From Pseudoalteromonas sp. EB27 (GTDB lineage Bacteria; Pseudomonadota; Gammaproteobacteria; Enterobacterales; Alteromonadaceae), in the NCBI RefSeq assembly GCF_001974875.1, contig NZ_MTQD01000007.1, positions 62,001-126,000 on the forward strand: DNA of 64,000 nt, written 5' to 3'. Positions 21,453-29,712 of the stretch are shown here, piece after piece. Each line of letters opens with the position of its first letter. Within the stretch, counting starts at the first letter, position 1. The position numbers and the translations under genes are program-made. Below the pieces are notes generated by a model. The model had not been told where the DNA came from. It did not search any database and saw only the letters and a list, made by a program, of their open reading frames with translations.

Positions 21453-22007
21453 ATGAAAAACTATATTACTCCTTCTATTGTCGCATTTATTTTAGTTATC
21501 GCGTTTATTTTAGCGGGCTGTACCAGCAAAACTAATCAGACTACAACTACAGCAACCACTACTACAACGAATCAGTCTGTAAAAACCACAGTAACACCCG
21601 ATGAATGCAGCACCATAAATAACCTAATAAATGGTTATGAGTCTGGTTTTAATTCAATAAAAACAGATAAAGTAAATAACCAGTTTACTAATCAATGGCG
21701 CACGAATACTCATATGATTGGAGCAAACTGTACAGTTACTTTAAATCAGTCAGAGCAAGTAAGTTACCAATGCCAAACACCTGTTAAAACACAAACGCAA
21801 ACAATAAAGTCTCATCAAAAACTGGCTAAGCAATTACGCCAATGCTTAACCAAAACAGGTTGGTTTGAAAGCCAAAAAGAAACAGCAAGTTCAATTTACA
21901 GCACCTTTGTACTTGATACTAAAAATCCGGTTATTACACTTGCTACCAATCAAGAAGGTATTGGGTTTTCTACTCGCTTTGAAATTGCACCACCATTAGG
22001 ACTTTAA
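21453..22007 (+). CDS. Putative lipoprotein of unknown function
   Basis: The N-terminus has a signal sequence with lipobox LAGC, so Cys23 is the likely lipidated residue. A threonine-rich linker (about 26-48) follows, and then a 135-residue domain with four cysteines that could form disulfides. I recognise no family. It ends two bases before the DUF1289 gene and is probably cotranscribed with it. The position suggests the outer or inner membrane facing the periplasm. Confidence 0.65.
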   Translation: MKNYITPSIVAFILVIAFILAGCTSKTNQTTTTATTTTTNQSVKTTVTPDECSTINNLINGYESGFNSIKTDKVNNQFTNQWRTNTHMIGANCTVTLNQSEQVSYQCQTPVKTQTQTIKSHQKLAKQLRQCLTKTGWFESQKETASSIYSTFVLDTKNPVITLATNQEGIGFSTRFEIAPPLGL

Positions 22008-22009
22008 CA

Positions 22010-22198
22010 ATGCGCCAATTAAATCAAAACAAAAAACCATCTAAATTTAAAACCGATTGCCTAGGAATATGCGAAAGGCGCAGCGGTTACTGCACCGGGT
22101 GTGGGCGTACCAACGAAGAAATTTTTGATTGGATAATATTATCTGAAGATGAAAAAAAAGCGATTTTAGAAACACCACGAGCAGATGCTAACTCATAA
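22010..22198 (+). CDS. DUF1289 family protein (62 aa)
   Basis: A short cytoplasmic protein with the DUF1289 cysteine pattern CLGIC, then CTGCGRT with four cysteines, followed by the usual IFDWIILSEDEKKAIL helix. The cysteines probably bind a metal or iron-sulfur cluster; the function is unknown. It lies two bases after the lipoprotein gene and is probably translated from the same message. Confidence 0.85.
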   Translation: MRQLNQNKKPSKFKTDCLGICERRSGYCTGCGRTNEEIFDWIILSEDEKKAILETPRADANS

Positions 22199-22245
22199 CA
22201 AATAAAGCCCCTAAAGGTTAAAAGTAACAGTTAACTAAAAACTTT

Positions 22246-22779
22246 TTACTTGTTGTGGCTATTCATTTTAGTTGCGCTAATACAACTTTCGACTACTTGC
22301 TCAAATGAGTTATTAATATCTATATTTATAACATTGGGCTCATCTTCTTTTGGTACTTCTAGCGCTTCAAATTGGCTTTTGAGTAAATCAACAGGCATAA
22401 AATGTCCTTTTCTGTCCTGCATACGGCTTTTAACCAGTTCAAAATCACCATAAAGATGTAAAAAGGTAATACCTATATTTCCGTCACATATTTGTTCTCG
22501 GTATTTCTTTTTTAATGCAGAGCAGACTATTACCGCAATTTCATTTTTCTTTTCAATGCTAAATGCAGCATCACGTATTCTTTCTAGCCAAGGCACACGA
22601 TCAGCATCGTTTAAAGGCTGCCCAGATGACATTTTTAATATATTAGCCTTGGGATGTAAGTCGTCTCCGTCGATAAATTTAGCGCCAATGCGCTTTGCTA
22701 ATGCATCACCCACACTTGACTTCCCTGTGCTTGAAACCCCCATTACAATATAAACACGACCTACATTTGTGTTACTCAT
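22246..22779 (-). CDS. gntK: Gluconokinase
   Basis: Phosphorylates D-gluconate to 6-phosphogluconate for the Entner-Doudoroff or pentose phosphate pathway. The Walker A is GVSSTGKS at 14-21. FIDGDDLHPKANILKMSSGQ near 35-54 and the DADRVPWLERI segment are specific to the GntK family. 177 residues is standard. It is divergent from the gluconate permease, with two GntR-type palindromes in the shared promoter region. Confidence 0.95.
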   Translation of the reverse strand: MSNTNVGRVYIVMGVSSTGKSSVGDALAKRIGAKFIDGDDLHPKANILKMSSGQPLNDADRVPWLERIRDAAFSIEKKNEIAVIVCSALKKKYREQICDGNIGITFLHLYGDFELVKSRMQDRKGHFMPVDLLKSQFEALEVPKEDEPNVINIDINNSFEQVVESCISATKMNSHNK

Positions 22780-22837
22780 GTATTTACCCTCGCTTTAATT
22801 TAATAATTAATTATTTTCAATGTATATATTATATTGA

Positions 22838-22864
22838 GTTACGGGTAACATGTTACGCGTAACA
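22838..22864. promoter_or_regulatory. Tandem GntR operators between gntK and the gluconate permease
   Basis: Two adjacent palindromes, GTTACGGGTAAC (22838-22849) and TGTTACGCGTAACA (22851-22864), match the TGTTAC-N2-GTAACA form of GntR operators. Bound repressor would block both divergent genes. A third copy lies at 25409. Confidence 0.85.
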
Positions 22865-22929
22865 AATACGAAAGTGAAGTCAAACACACACTAAACATCA
22901 TAATTCACACTGAATATAAGTAGGGAAAA

Positions 22930-24273
22930 ATGTCAGATTTATCATTAATACTAACCGCGGCAGGCTCCATATTTTTATTGCTTTTCTTAGTAATGAAAGT
23001 ACGACTACATGCTGTCGTCTCTTTAATCCTTGTTTCTATGATTGCAGGATTACTCTCAGGAATGAGCCCTGAAATAATTGCCGCTACAATTCAAAAGGGA
23101 ATGGCTGGAACGCTAGGCTTTGTAGCTGTGGTGGTCGCTTTAGGCGCCATGTTTGGCAAAGTAATGGAAGAAACCGGCGCGCTGGATCGTATTGCCCACA
23201 CACTTTTACACCGTTTTGGAGAAAAAAACGCTAATTGGGCGCTTACATTTACGGGCTTTATTTGTGCCCTCCCCCTCTTTTTTGATGTAGCCGTTGTACT
23301 TTTAATCGGTATTGTTTTTGCTGTGGTAAGAAAAGGCGGTGGCAGCGTTGTTAAAATTGGTATTGGGCTACTTGCTGGGATAGCGTCTTGTCAGGCGTTT
23401 CTTATTCCTGCGCCAGGGCCGATTTTGGTTGCCTCTCAATTAGGCGCTGACTATGGTTATATGATTTTATTTGGCCTTATTGCTGCCATACCAGCGATGA
23501 TTATAGGAGGTCCAATTTGGGGCTCTATTATTTCTAAATCTATTCATGTAGAACTCCCACAGCACGAACAAATCGACGATAACCAAAGAGTTGGTAAAGG
23601 AACGCCTAGTTTTGGATTAGCATTAGGTTTGATTGCTTTGCCATTAATTATGATTAGTTTAAATACTATTGGTAGTCGCTTTGTTGAAAAAGACTCTGAT
23701 TTATATAATTGGTTAGCCTTTATAGGACATCCATTTACAGCAATTTTAGTTGCTTGCCTAATGGCATTTTATTTGCTCGGTGCAAGGCGCGGTGTCCCTA
23801 ATGCTAAAATCATGGAAATTTGTGGTAGTGCCTTACAACCTGCAGGAATTATTATTCTTGTCACTGGTGCCGGTGGGGTATTTAAACAAGTATTAGTTGA
23901 TTCAGGAGTAGGTACTGCACTGGGTAATTACTTAGCTGGCTCAGGCTTACCGATTGTAATACTCGCTTTTGTATTATCAGCTGCTGTGCGGGTTATTCAA
24001 GGCTCAGCGACAGTAGCTATGCTTACAGCGTGTGGCTTAATTATTCCAATGCTTCAGCCTTTAGGCCTTGATGGAGCGCAGCTTGCAGCTGTCACCATCG
24101 CTATTGGTGGGGGATCTATTGTGCTCTCCCATGTAAACGACTCAGGATTTTGGTTAGCGAGTCGCTATCTCGGTTTGAGCGAAATGCAAACTCTTAAAAC
24201 GTGGACGGTAATGGAAACTATTATTGGTACTGTTGGCGCACTTGTCGCTATGATTATTTCTCTGTTTTTGTAA
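22930..24273 (+). CDS. Gluconate permease, GntP family
   Basis: Inner-membrane gluconate:proton symporter with about 12-14 hydrophobic segments in 447 residues. GntP-family features include GMAGTLGFVAVVVALGAMFG, the PLFFDVAVVLLIGI segment, LIPAPGPI and the C-terminal SGFWLASRYLGLS. It sits between the gluconokinase and the LacI-type repressor, all linked by shared operators, so it completes a minimal gluconate uptake unit. GntT, GntU and GntP paralogues cannot be told apart here, so I give no symbol. Confidence 0.92.
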   Translation: MSDLSLILTAAGSIFLLLFLVMKVRLHAVVSLILVSMIAGLLSGMSPEIIAATIQKGMAGTLGFVAVVVALGAMFGKVMEETGALDRIAHTLLHRFGEKNANWALTFTGFICALPLFFDVAVVLLIGIVFAVVRKGGGSVVKIGIGLLAGIASCQAFLIPAPGPILVASQLGADYGYMILFGLIAAIPAMIIGGPIWGSIISKSIHVELPQHEQIDDNQRVGKGTPSFGLALGLIALPLIMISLNTIGSRFVEKDSDLYNWLAFIGHPFTAILVACLMAFYLLGARRGVPNAKIMEICGSALQPAGIIILVTGAGGVFKQVLVDSGVGTALGNYLAGSGLPIVILAFVLSAAVRVIQGSATVAMLTACGLIIPMLQPLGLDGAQLAAVTIAIGGGSIVLSHVNDSGFWLASRYLGLSEMQTLKTWTVMETIIGTVGALVAMIISLFL

Positions 24274-24310
24274 ATTTACAGTGCGTAGAGCTATCACACA
24301 TATAAAAATC

Positions 24311-24340
24311 ACCTGAGCCTTTTGTTATTTAGGCTCAGGT
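24311..24340. terminator. Hairpin between convergent permease and gntR genes
   Basis: Perfect 10-base arms ACCTGAGCCT/AGGCTCAGGT with a T-rich 10-base loop. No T run follows on the plus strand, so it is a weak intrinsic terminator or an RNA-end stabiliser. Confidence 0.55.
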
Positions 24341-24372
24341 AATTAAGCTCATGTAATTAGGCTCATGTAATT
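24331..24372. repeat. 14-bp tandem repeat, three units
   Basis: AGGCTCAGGTAATT, AAGCTCATGTAATT and AGGCTCATGTAATT are adjacent, each differing at one or two positions. The first unit is also the 3' arm of the hairpin just before. The array lies between convergent genes and probably arose by slippage. Confidence 0.85.
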
Positions 24373-24379
24373 TGAGTAT

Positions 24380-25390
24380 TTAAACACTCTCACCTAGATG
24401 AACTATATAACCAGTATCAATTACTTGCTTATAATTCATGCTAGTATCCAAATCGGAATTAATCCGGCTCAACAATTCTCTTCCCGCAACATTACCTATC
24501 TGATAACGAGGGGTGATCACACTTGCTAATTGAGGCACCATTGCTTGGCCAATATCATGACCATGAAAACCCACAACCCCCATTTGGCTAGGCACTAAAA
24601 TATTGTTTCGCTGGCACTCAAAAATAGCCCCAATTGCTAAATCATCATTAGTACAAAACAAACAGTCAGTATTTGGGTAGTCAGTACGCGCTTTTTGTAA
24701 AAGTTCAGCGCCTAAACTGTAAGATGAAGCTTGATCAGTCATCACACTTTTAGGCGTAAAGCCTTTAGCTAACATAGCATCTGAATAACCTTGAAATTTT
24801 AGGCGTGTTCGTACATCGAGCCTTGCACCTATATAAACAATATTGCGATAGCCTTTATTTAAAAGTGCTGTCGTCATATCAAAAGCGGCTTTAACGTTAT
24901 CAAAACCAACCGCTTGCTGCATAGGAGAGTGATGAGTATCCATTATTTCAATCACAGGTACGCCTGACATCTCAATCATTTTTAGCGTTCTGTCTGTGTG
25001 TGTGGTTTCTGATAAAATTAAACCATCAACGTGGTACGACAATAAATACTCAACCCGTTTTTCTTCAATTTCAGGGTTGTAACCATAATGGGCCAACATT
25101 GTTTGATACCCTGCAGGCCCAGTCACATCTTCAATGCCTCTTATAACTTGAGCAAACACGTGATTCGTTAACGATGGGACTAGTACACCAATAGAGTAGC
25201 TTTTAGCATTAGAGAGTAAATCAGGGGCTTTATTTGCAATGTAACCTAGCGTATCAATAGCTGCACTAATTTTAGTGCGAGTAGACTCTGATACTTTTTC
25301 GGGATTGCGTAAATAACGACTCACCGTCATTTTGGTTACACCAACCGCATCGGCAATATCTTGAAGAGAAGAACGTTTGTTTTTTTTCAT
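24380..25390 (-). CDS. gntR: LacI-family gluconate repressor
   Basis: The N-terminal helix-turn-helix (SLQDIADAVGVTKMTVSRYL, about 7-26) and hinge are followed by a periplasmic-binding-protein-like effector domain. The best start is the ATG at 25390 (MKKNKRSS); an in-frame ATG nine bases further upstream is less likely. The protein should release DNA on binding gluconate or a related sugar acid. A perfect operator copy upstream of its own start suggests autoregulation. The link to gntK and the permease rests on the shared palindromes. Confidence 0.92.
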   Translation of the reverse strand: MKKNKRSSLQDIADAVGVTKMTVSRYLRNPEKVSESTRTKISAAIDTLGYIANKAPDLLSNAKSYSIGVLVPSLTNHVFAQVIRGIEDVTGPAGYQTMLAHYGYNPEIEEKRVEYLLSYHVDGLILSETTHTDRTLKMIEMSGVPVIEIMDTHHSPMQQAVGFDNVKAAFDMTTALLNKGYRNIVYIGARLDVRTRLKFQGYSDAMLAKGFTPKSVMTDQASSYSLGAELLQKARTDYPNTDCLFCTNDDLAIGAIFECQRNNILVPSQMGVVGFHGHDIGQAMVPQLASVITPRYQIGNVAGRELLSRINSDLDTSMNYKQVIDTGYIVHLGESV

Positions 25391-25408
25391 CACACACAAT
25401 TAAATAAG

Positions 25409-25424
25409 ATGTTACTTGTAACAT
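25409..25424. promoter_or_regulatory. GntR operator in the gntR promoter
   Basis: ATGTTAC-TT-GTAACAT is a perfect 16-base palindrome 18 bases before the gntR start, with the same half-site as the pair at 22838-22864. Confidence 0.88.
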
Positions 25425-25562
25425 ACCAACTATTGCGAAAAATCACTACTTTTAGCCATTTTTATTTAAGTTATCGCTAAGCGGTTGCCCAGAGATTTAA
25501 ATAACCTAGACCTATTTTAATGAATAAATCTGTATTTGTATTTGTACCAATAACATTAAACA

Positions 25563-25585
25563 GAGGCTCAGATACTCCGAGCCTC
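25563..25585 (-). terminator. Hairpin downstream of the M56 peptidase gene
   Basis: The stem GAGGCTC/GAGCCTC with a 9-base loop lies just after the M56 stop on the minus strand. The downstream T content is modest, so termination is likely but not certain. Confidence 0.6.
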
Positions 25586-25600
25586 ATCGTAATTAAAAAC

Positions 25601-27217
25601 TTATAGCAATCTCAACAATTGCGAACCAGGTACGCCGCTTTGTGGTAATAACGCGGGGGTAACTGCAAATGCTTCTGGTATTTTACTTTTGATTTCATCC
25701 ATCTTTTTACGGTTATTTTGTTTATCATAAACATAATATTTAAGGATATTGCCGTATACATCATCTTTTGCATCAACCTGCTCTAGGGTTTTTAATGCTT
25801 TATCGTAATCATCAAGGTAAATGTATGCCAGTGCTAAGTTATCAGCTGAGCCAACATGTAGCTTACCTTCAAGCTGTTTTGATAAATCTTCAAGCTCTGC
25901 AACAGCAAGCTCATAACGCCCTAGCTGTATATAGGCCGTTGCTAGTGAATTTTTTAAAAAGTAAGGTGGGTTACTGCCCTGCTCGTACCATTTTTCGTAA
26001 GCACTCAGTATGTCTTCATATTGCTCAAGTTTAGAGTAAACGTGATTTAGCAGCCTAAAGCTTTGTAGTTTGATTTCAGCTTCTTCAAACCCCGTAAGTT
26101 TGTCTCTATTCAAGTGCCAATCTTGAATGCCTTGCGCAGCTTGGTTTAACAGTTCAGGGTTATCACTTTTTGCCCCAGCAGCACTTTTTAGAAGCTGTGC
26201 AAGTTGTTGATTATAAACTTCACTTTTAACAGGAGCCTGAGACGTATTATTACTTTGCTGTTTATTATCTGAACTACCGTCTACAATTTGCGCTGCAGCT
26301 AAAGCACTAAAAGACATTGCCGCCGCAACCATAACCAAATATTTACTTTTCATTGTTTTTTCCTTGTTTAACATTTTGATCCTCTGAATATTAAAACTCT
26401 TAGAGTGAGCAATATTCAAAAGTGGGGGGGTAAAAAAGTTAGGCGAGCTTTTAGCACTTTGCTCTTGTAGCAATAAACTTGCTAAATCCAATTGGTATTT
26501 ACCTTTTAGCTTTTGCATACACAACTCATCACAGCTAAGTTCGAGTTGCTCTCTTGCTAAACCAGTTAACTTTAAGCAAATAGGATTCCACCAAAAAACG
26601 CTTTCTATAAAACAAATAAGCCACGTCCAATAAATATCACCTTGTTGTAAGTGCGTAACCTCATGTTGAATAACTGAATTTAATTCTTCACGATTCATCA
26701 TCGTCGACTCTAACCAAATAACAGGCTTTATTAACCCGGTAGCAAAAGCAGGTTCTGTATGGGTTGTTAGTCTAATTGGATACTGATTGTTGATGTGGTT
26801 AAGTTCAGGACTTGGCTTTGAGTTAATGTATAAATTTTTTATAAGCTTTACATATAAGCCCATGCGTAATAAAAACAATCCAAAACCAGCTAAAACTAAA
26901 ACTATAAAAACATTACTAAGTGATGGCAATAAGTCCCATATACCCATATCGCTTTGTAATTCGTCCTTAGTTGCTACTTGTTCAGCGTTTGGTATTAATG
27001 CTTTAACATCGGGAATCAATTGCCCCACGTTGAATGTGTAACGATTTTCCCCTTCAAATAAGGGTAACTGGGAAAAGTACTGCCAAGGGACAAACCAACA
27101 TGCCAAGGCAGTCATTAAAATGTAAAAGTTTAATCGTGCTGGGGCATTTTTTAGTCCTTTTACTGTAAGCAAAATACATAAGCTAATAAGTGTGCAAGTT
27201 AGTAAATAATCCGTCAT
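25601..27217 (-). CDS. M56 (BlaR1-like) membrane metallopeptidase with TPR-like C-terminal region
   Basis: The N-terminal 280 residues are an M56 membrane protease: membrane segments near 5-22, 32-48, 100-120 and 195-215, zinc motif HEVTH at 185-189, and a downstream Glu in LELSCDEL near 227. A further hydrophobic segment begins at residue 289 and looks like a signal peptide (MKSKYLVMVAAAMSF, then ALAAA). The tail (about 330-538) is helical with tetratricopeptide-like spacing rather than a beta-lactam sensor. An in-frame ATG at 26353 with AAGGA upstream could start a separate 250-residue exported protein. It is 11 bases after the BlaI-type regulator and probably acts with it: the protease senses a signal and inactivates the repressor (by analogy with BlaR1/BlaI). 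Confidence 0.85.
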   Translation of the reverse strand: MTDYLLTCTLISLCILLTVKGLKNAPARLNFYILMTALACWFVPWQYFSQLPLFEGENRYTFNVGQLIPDVKALIPNAEQVATKDELQSDMGIWDLLPSLSNVFIVLVLAGFGLFLLRMGLYVKLIKNLYINSKPSPELNHINNQYPIRLTTHTEPAFATGLIKPVIWLESTMMNREELNSVIQHEVTHLQQGDIYWTWLICFIESVFWWNPICLKLTGLAREQLELSCDELCMQKLKGKYQLDLASLLLQEQSAKSSPNFFTPPLLNIAHSKSFNIQRIKMLNKEKTMKSKYLVMVAAAMSFSALAAAQIVDGSSDNKQQSNNTSQAPVKSEVYNQQLAQLLKSAAGAKSDNPELLNQAAQGIQDWHLNRDKLTGFEEAEIKLQSFRLLNHVYSKLEQYEDILSAYEKWYEQGSNPPYFLKNSLATAYIQLGRYELAVAELEDLSKQLEGKLHVGSADNLALAYIYLDDYDKALKTLEQVDAKDDVYGNILKYYVYDKQNNRKKMDEIKSKIPEAFAVTPALLPQSGVPGSQLLRLL

Positions 27218-27228
27218 TACCCTCTCCT

Positions 27229-27609
27229 TTAATCTAACTTCTTATTTTTTAAAAGCGTTTGTAAATATTCTATATCTTCATCATTTAGCTTTTCTTCTTT
27301 GATAAAGTGGGCAATTAAACTACGAGAATTACCTTTAAAAAATCGTTGCATAAAACTAGGCATAGCTTGCTCCGATAATGTGTCTTGAGTCACGATTGTT
27401 CTAAAAACAATAGCTCGCCCTTCATGTCCACAACGCTCAATCGCTCCTTTGTGTTCTAACCTATCTACAATAGTTTTAACTGTTGTATAGGCTACTTTTT
27501 TATCTTTTTGCTTATCAGCTAAAAGCACCTTATGTAGTTGACTCGCGGTACAGGGTTCTTCCTGCCAGAGCAGCTGCATAATATCCATTTCAAAATCACT
27601 AAGTTTCAT
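27229..27609 (-). CDS. BlaI/MecI/CopY-family repressor
   Basis: Winged-helix regulator of 126 residues. The N-terminus LSDFEMDIMQLLWQ and the recognition region KVAYTTVKTIVDRLEHKG (about 38-55) are typical of the Penicillinase_R family; the C-terminal helices form the dimer. A strong dyad operator just upstream indicates that it represses its own transcript, which continues into the M56 gene. No beta-lactamase gene is nearby, so the regulon is probably not penicillin resistance. Confidence 0.92.
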   Translation of the reverse strand: MKLSDFEMDIMQLLWQEEPCTASQLHKVLLADKQKDKKVAYTTVKTIVDRLEHKGAIERCGHEGRAIVFRTIVTQDTLSEQAMPSFMQRFFKGNSRSLIAHFIKEEKLNDEDIEYLQTLLKNKKLD

Positions 27610-27621
27610 TGTCGCTCCTAT

Positions 27622-27657
27622 TACTACATTTGTAGTGGTACTGTTACAAATGTAGTA
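27622..27657. promoter_or_regulatory. BlaI-type double-dyad operator
   Basis: Two TACA/TGTA dyads, ACTACA-TT-TGTAGT (27623-27636) and TTACA-AA-TGTAGT, form a larger inverted repeat: TACTACATTTGTA at 27622-27634 and its exact complement at 27645-27657. The element lies 13-48 bases before the repressor start, where a promoter is expected. Confidence 0.85.
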
Positions 27658-27867
27658 GTAAGTAATCTTAGTGTCAATACAAAATTGACATGTGAATAAA
27701 AAACAAACGGTAGAAATATAAAAGCCATGGGAAGGTTTTATAAAAAAGGCATATAAAATAAAGAGGTATACTTATTAATAGATTTTAGAAAAACATAAAA
27801 AACGATAGTTTATTTTCAACTAACGCTTTTTATGCTTTAAAGTTTTTTATGAAAAGTAGTGAGGTAA

Positions 27868-29139
27868 CTATGCTTTATCGAGCGCTTGGCTTACATCGGC
27901 AATTATGTCTGCAATGTTTTCAATACCAACCGACAAACGAATTAAATCGCGACTTACGCCTGCATTAGCTAGCTCTTCATCGTTTAATTGGCGGTGTGTA
28001 GTTGACGCAGGATGACACGCAAGCGACTTGGCATCGCCAATATTAACTAAGCGTAAAATCATGTTTAGCGCATCAATAAAACGAGTACCGGCTTCTAGGC
28101 CACCAGCAATACCAAAACTTAAAATACCCGATGCTTTACCACTGGTAATTTTTTGACTCATTTCGTTATACGGGCTTGATTTAAGCCCTGCGTAATTAAC
28201 CCAAAGCACTTTTGGATGATTTTCTAAATACTCAGCCAAGTGCTGTGCATTTTCGCAGTGGCGATCCATTCTTAAGCCTAAGGTTTCAAGGCCGATTAAA
28301 ATGTCAGATGCGTTTTTAGGGGCAAGCGCTGCGCCGGTATTTCTAAGTGGCACTACTCTGCAGCGACCGATAAATGCAGCTTCAGCAAAGGCTTCAGTAT
28401 ACACCACGTTGTGATACGACGGATCGGGCTCGTTCATCATTGCAAAACGCGTAGCATTCGCTTTCCAATCAAATTTACCTGAGTCGACAATCATGCCGCC
28501 AATGGCAGTACCGTGCCCGTTGATATACTTTGTAAGTGAGTGAACCACTATATCTGCGCCCAGCTCAAATGGGCGGCATAAATACGGCGTAGCCACGGTA
28601 TTATCAACAATAAGCGGCACACCTTTACTGTGTGCAATACGTGCTAAGCGTTCAATATCAACAATATTACCTGCCGGATTACCAATAGACTCACAAAAAA
28701 CGGCGCGAGTGTTGTCGTCAATGGCATTCTCGAACGCGGTAAAGTCATCAGCTTTAATCATGCGCGCTTCAATACCTTGCCTAGGTAGTGTATGAGCAAA
28801 TAAGTTATACGTGCCACCATATACTTGGCTGGTGCTTACAATATTAGTGCCTACTTCACACAAACATTGAATAGCATACGTAATAGCAGCCATCCCAGAG
28901 GCAACAGCTAGCCCACCAATACCCCCTTCCATTGCAGCAATACGTTGTTCAAGTACGGCATTAGTTGGGTTCATTATGCGGGTGTAAATATTTCCAGGTA
29001 CTTTTAAATCGAATAAATCAGCGCCATGCTGCGTGTTATCAAATGTATAAGAAGAAGTGTGATAGATAGGCACGGCTGCCGATTTGGTCGTAGGCTCAGA
29101 TTCGTAACCGTGGTGCAGTGCTAATGACTCTAATTTCAT
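27868..29139 (-). CDS. O-acetylhomoserine sulfhydrylase family enzyme
   Basis: PLP enzyme of the Cys/Met metabolism family that probably makes homocysteine from O-acetylhomoserine and sulfide. The start at 29139 (MKLESLALHHG) has AAGGAA six bases upstream, better than an in-frame ATG at 29154. The PLP lysine is Lys204 in VVHSLTKYINGHGT; RIMNPTNAVLE and the late SIGDAKSLACHPASTTH-like segment (here NIGDAKSLACHPAST) match MetY more than MetB. Length 423 is right for MetY. It stands alone, next to the accessory segment. Confidence 0.88.
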   Translation of the reverse strand: MKLESLALHHGYESEPTTKSAAVPIYHTSSYTFDNTQHGADLFDLKVPGNIYTRIMNPTNAVLEQRIAAMEGGIGGLAVASGMAAITYAIQCLCEVGTNIVSTSQVYGGTYNLFAHTLPRQGIEARMIKADDFTAFENAIDDNTRAVFCESIGNPAGNIVDIERLARIAHSKGVPLIVDNTVATPYLCRPFELGADIVVHSLTKYINGHGTAIGGMIVDSGKFDWKANATRFAMMNEPDPSYHNVVYTEAFAEAAFIGRCRVVPLRNTGAALAPKNASDILIGLETLGLRMDRHCENAQHLAEYLENHPKVLWVNYAGLKSSPYNEMSQKITSGKASGILSFGIAGGLEAGTRFIDALNMILRLVNIGDAKSLACHPASTTHRQLNDEELANAGVSRDLIRLSVGIENIADIIADVSQALDKA

Positions 29140-29712
29140 AATTATTTCCTTCAATTAATTTACCACTAAGCTAGCACTTCTTGGTTATAAAATGCACATG
29201 AAATATATTAAAGGGTGTTGAGGTGATTTGATTTAAGTTAAAGGCAGCTCAGAGCGATAAGCAGTCAGTCGTATTTTTACATTGTATGACTGCTTCAAGC
29301 TCATTGCAGTCGTTGATATTTAGATAGTGAACGTTAATAAATTGCCAGTAGAAAATTTAGAACCCTCAATTTAAATAATAAAATTCATGGGTAATGTGCC
29401 ACTGTTCATAGAGTATCAACCTGTTGTAGATATAATGGGGACACCTCCTATTATTCGTTCTATAGTGAAATTCGTATAACAGCGAGGGTGATATTTTGTT
29501 GCCTAGCGGAGCCAAAACAATAGTCAAAATTGATATTTTTGAGCATTTCTGCAATAAGTTAACCTCTATACACTTCATTCACATTTGAATGTACTTACCT
29601 CTTGATATTTAATGAATTGACTTTATTATCATTTAGTTGAGTAGAAATAATTTAATTACATTAAATATGTCAAAATTGGATTGGACTAATTAGTAGATGG
29701 AAATAATGATTT
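29140..29712. other. Intergenic region at the left edge of the accessory segment
   Basis: 573 bases without a convincing gene. It holds a hairpin with arms AAGCAGTCA (29259-29267) and TGACTGCTT (29287-29295), and the left direct repeat at 29363-29390. The minus-strand open frame at 29366-29578 has no family resemblance, and I do not accept it. The promoter of the 951-residue gene should lie near 29640-29700, which is very AT-rich. Confidence 0.5.
29363..29390 (+). repeat. Left imperfect direct repeat flanking the accessory gene (att-like)
   Basis: The copy begins CCCTCAATTT and ends with AATAAAATTCATGG. Its partner at 32722-32749 shares the last 14 bases exactly and most of the rest with single-base gaps. 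The two flank the 951-residue gene and the integrase remnant, as attachment-site halves would. A chance AT-rich match or a dispersed repeat remains possible. Confidence 0.45.

Noticed and set aside
29366..29578. Minus-strand 70-codon frame left of the NTPase gene
   Set aside because: No family resemblance or ribosome site, and it covers the left direct repeat; it is most likely chance.
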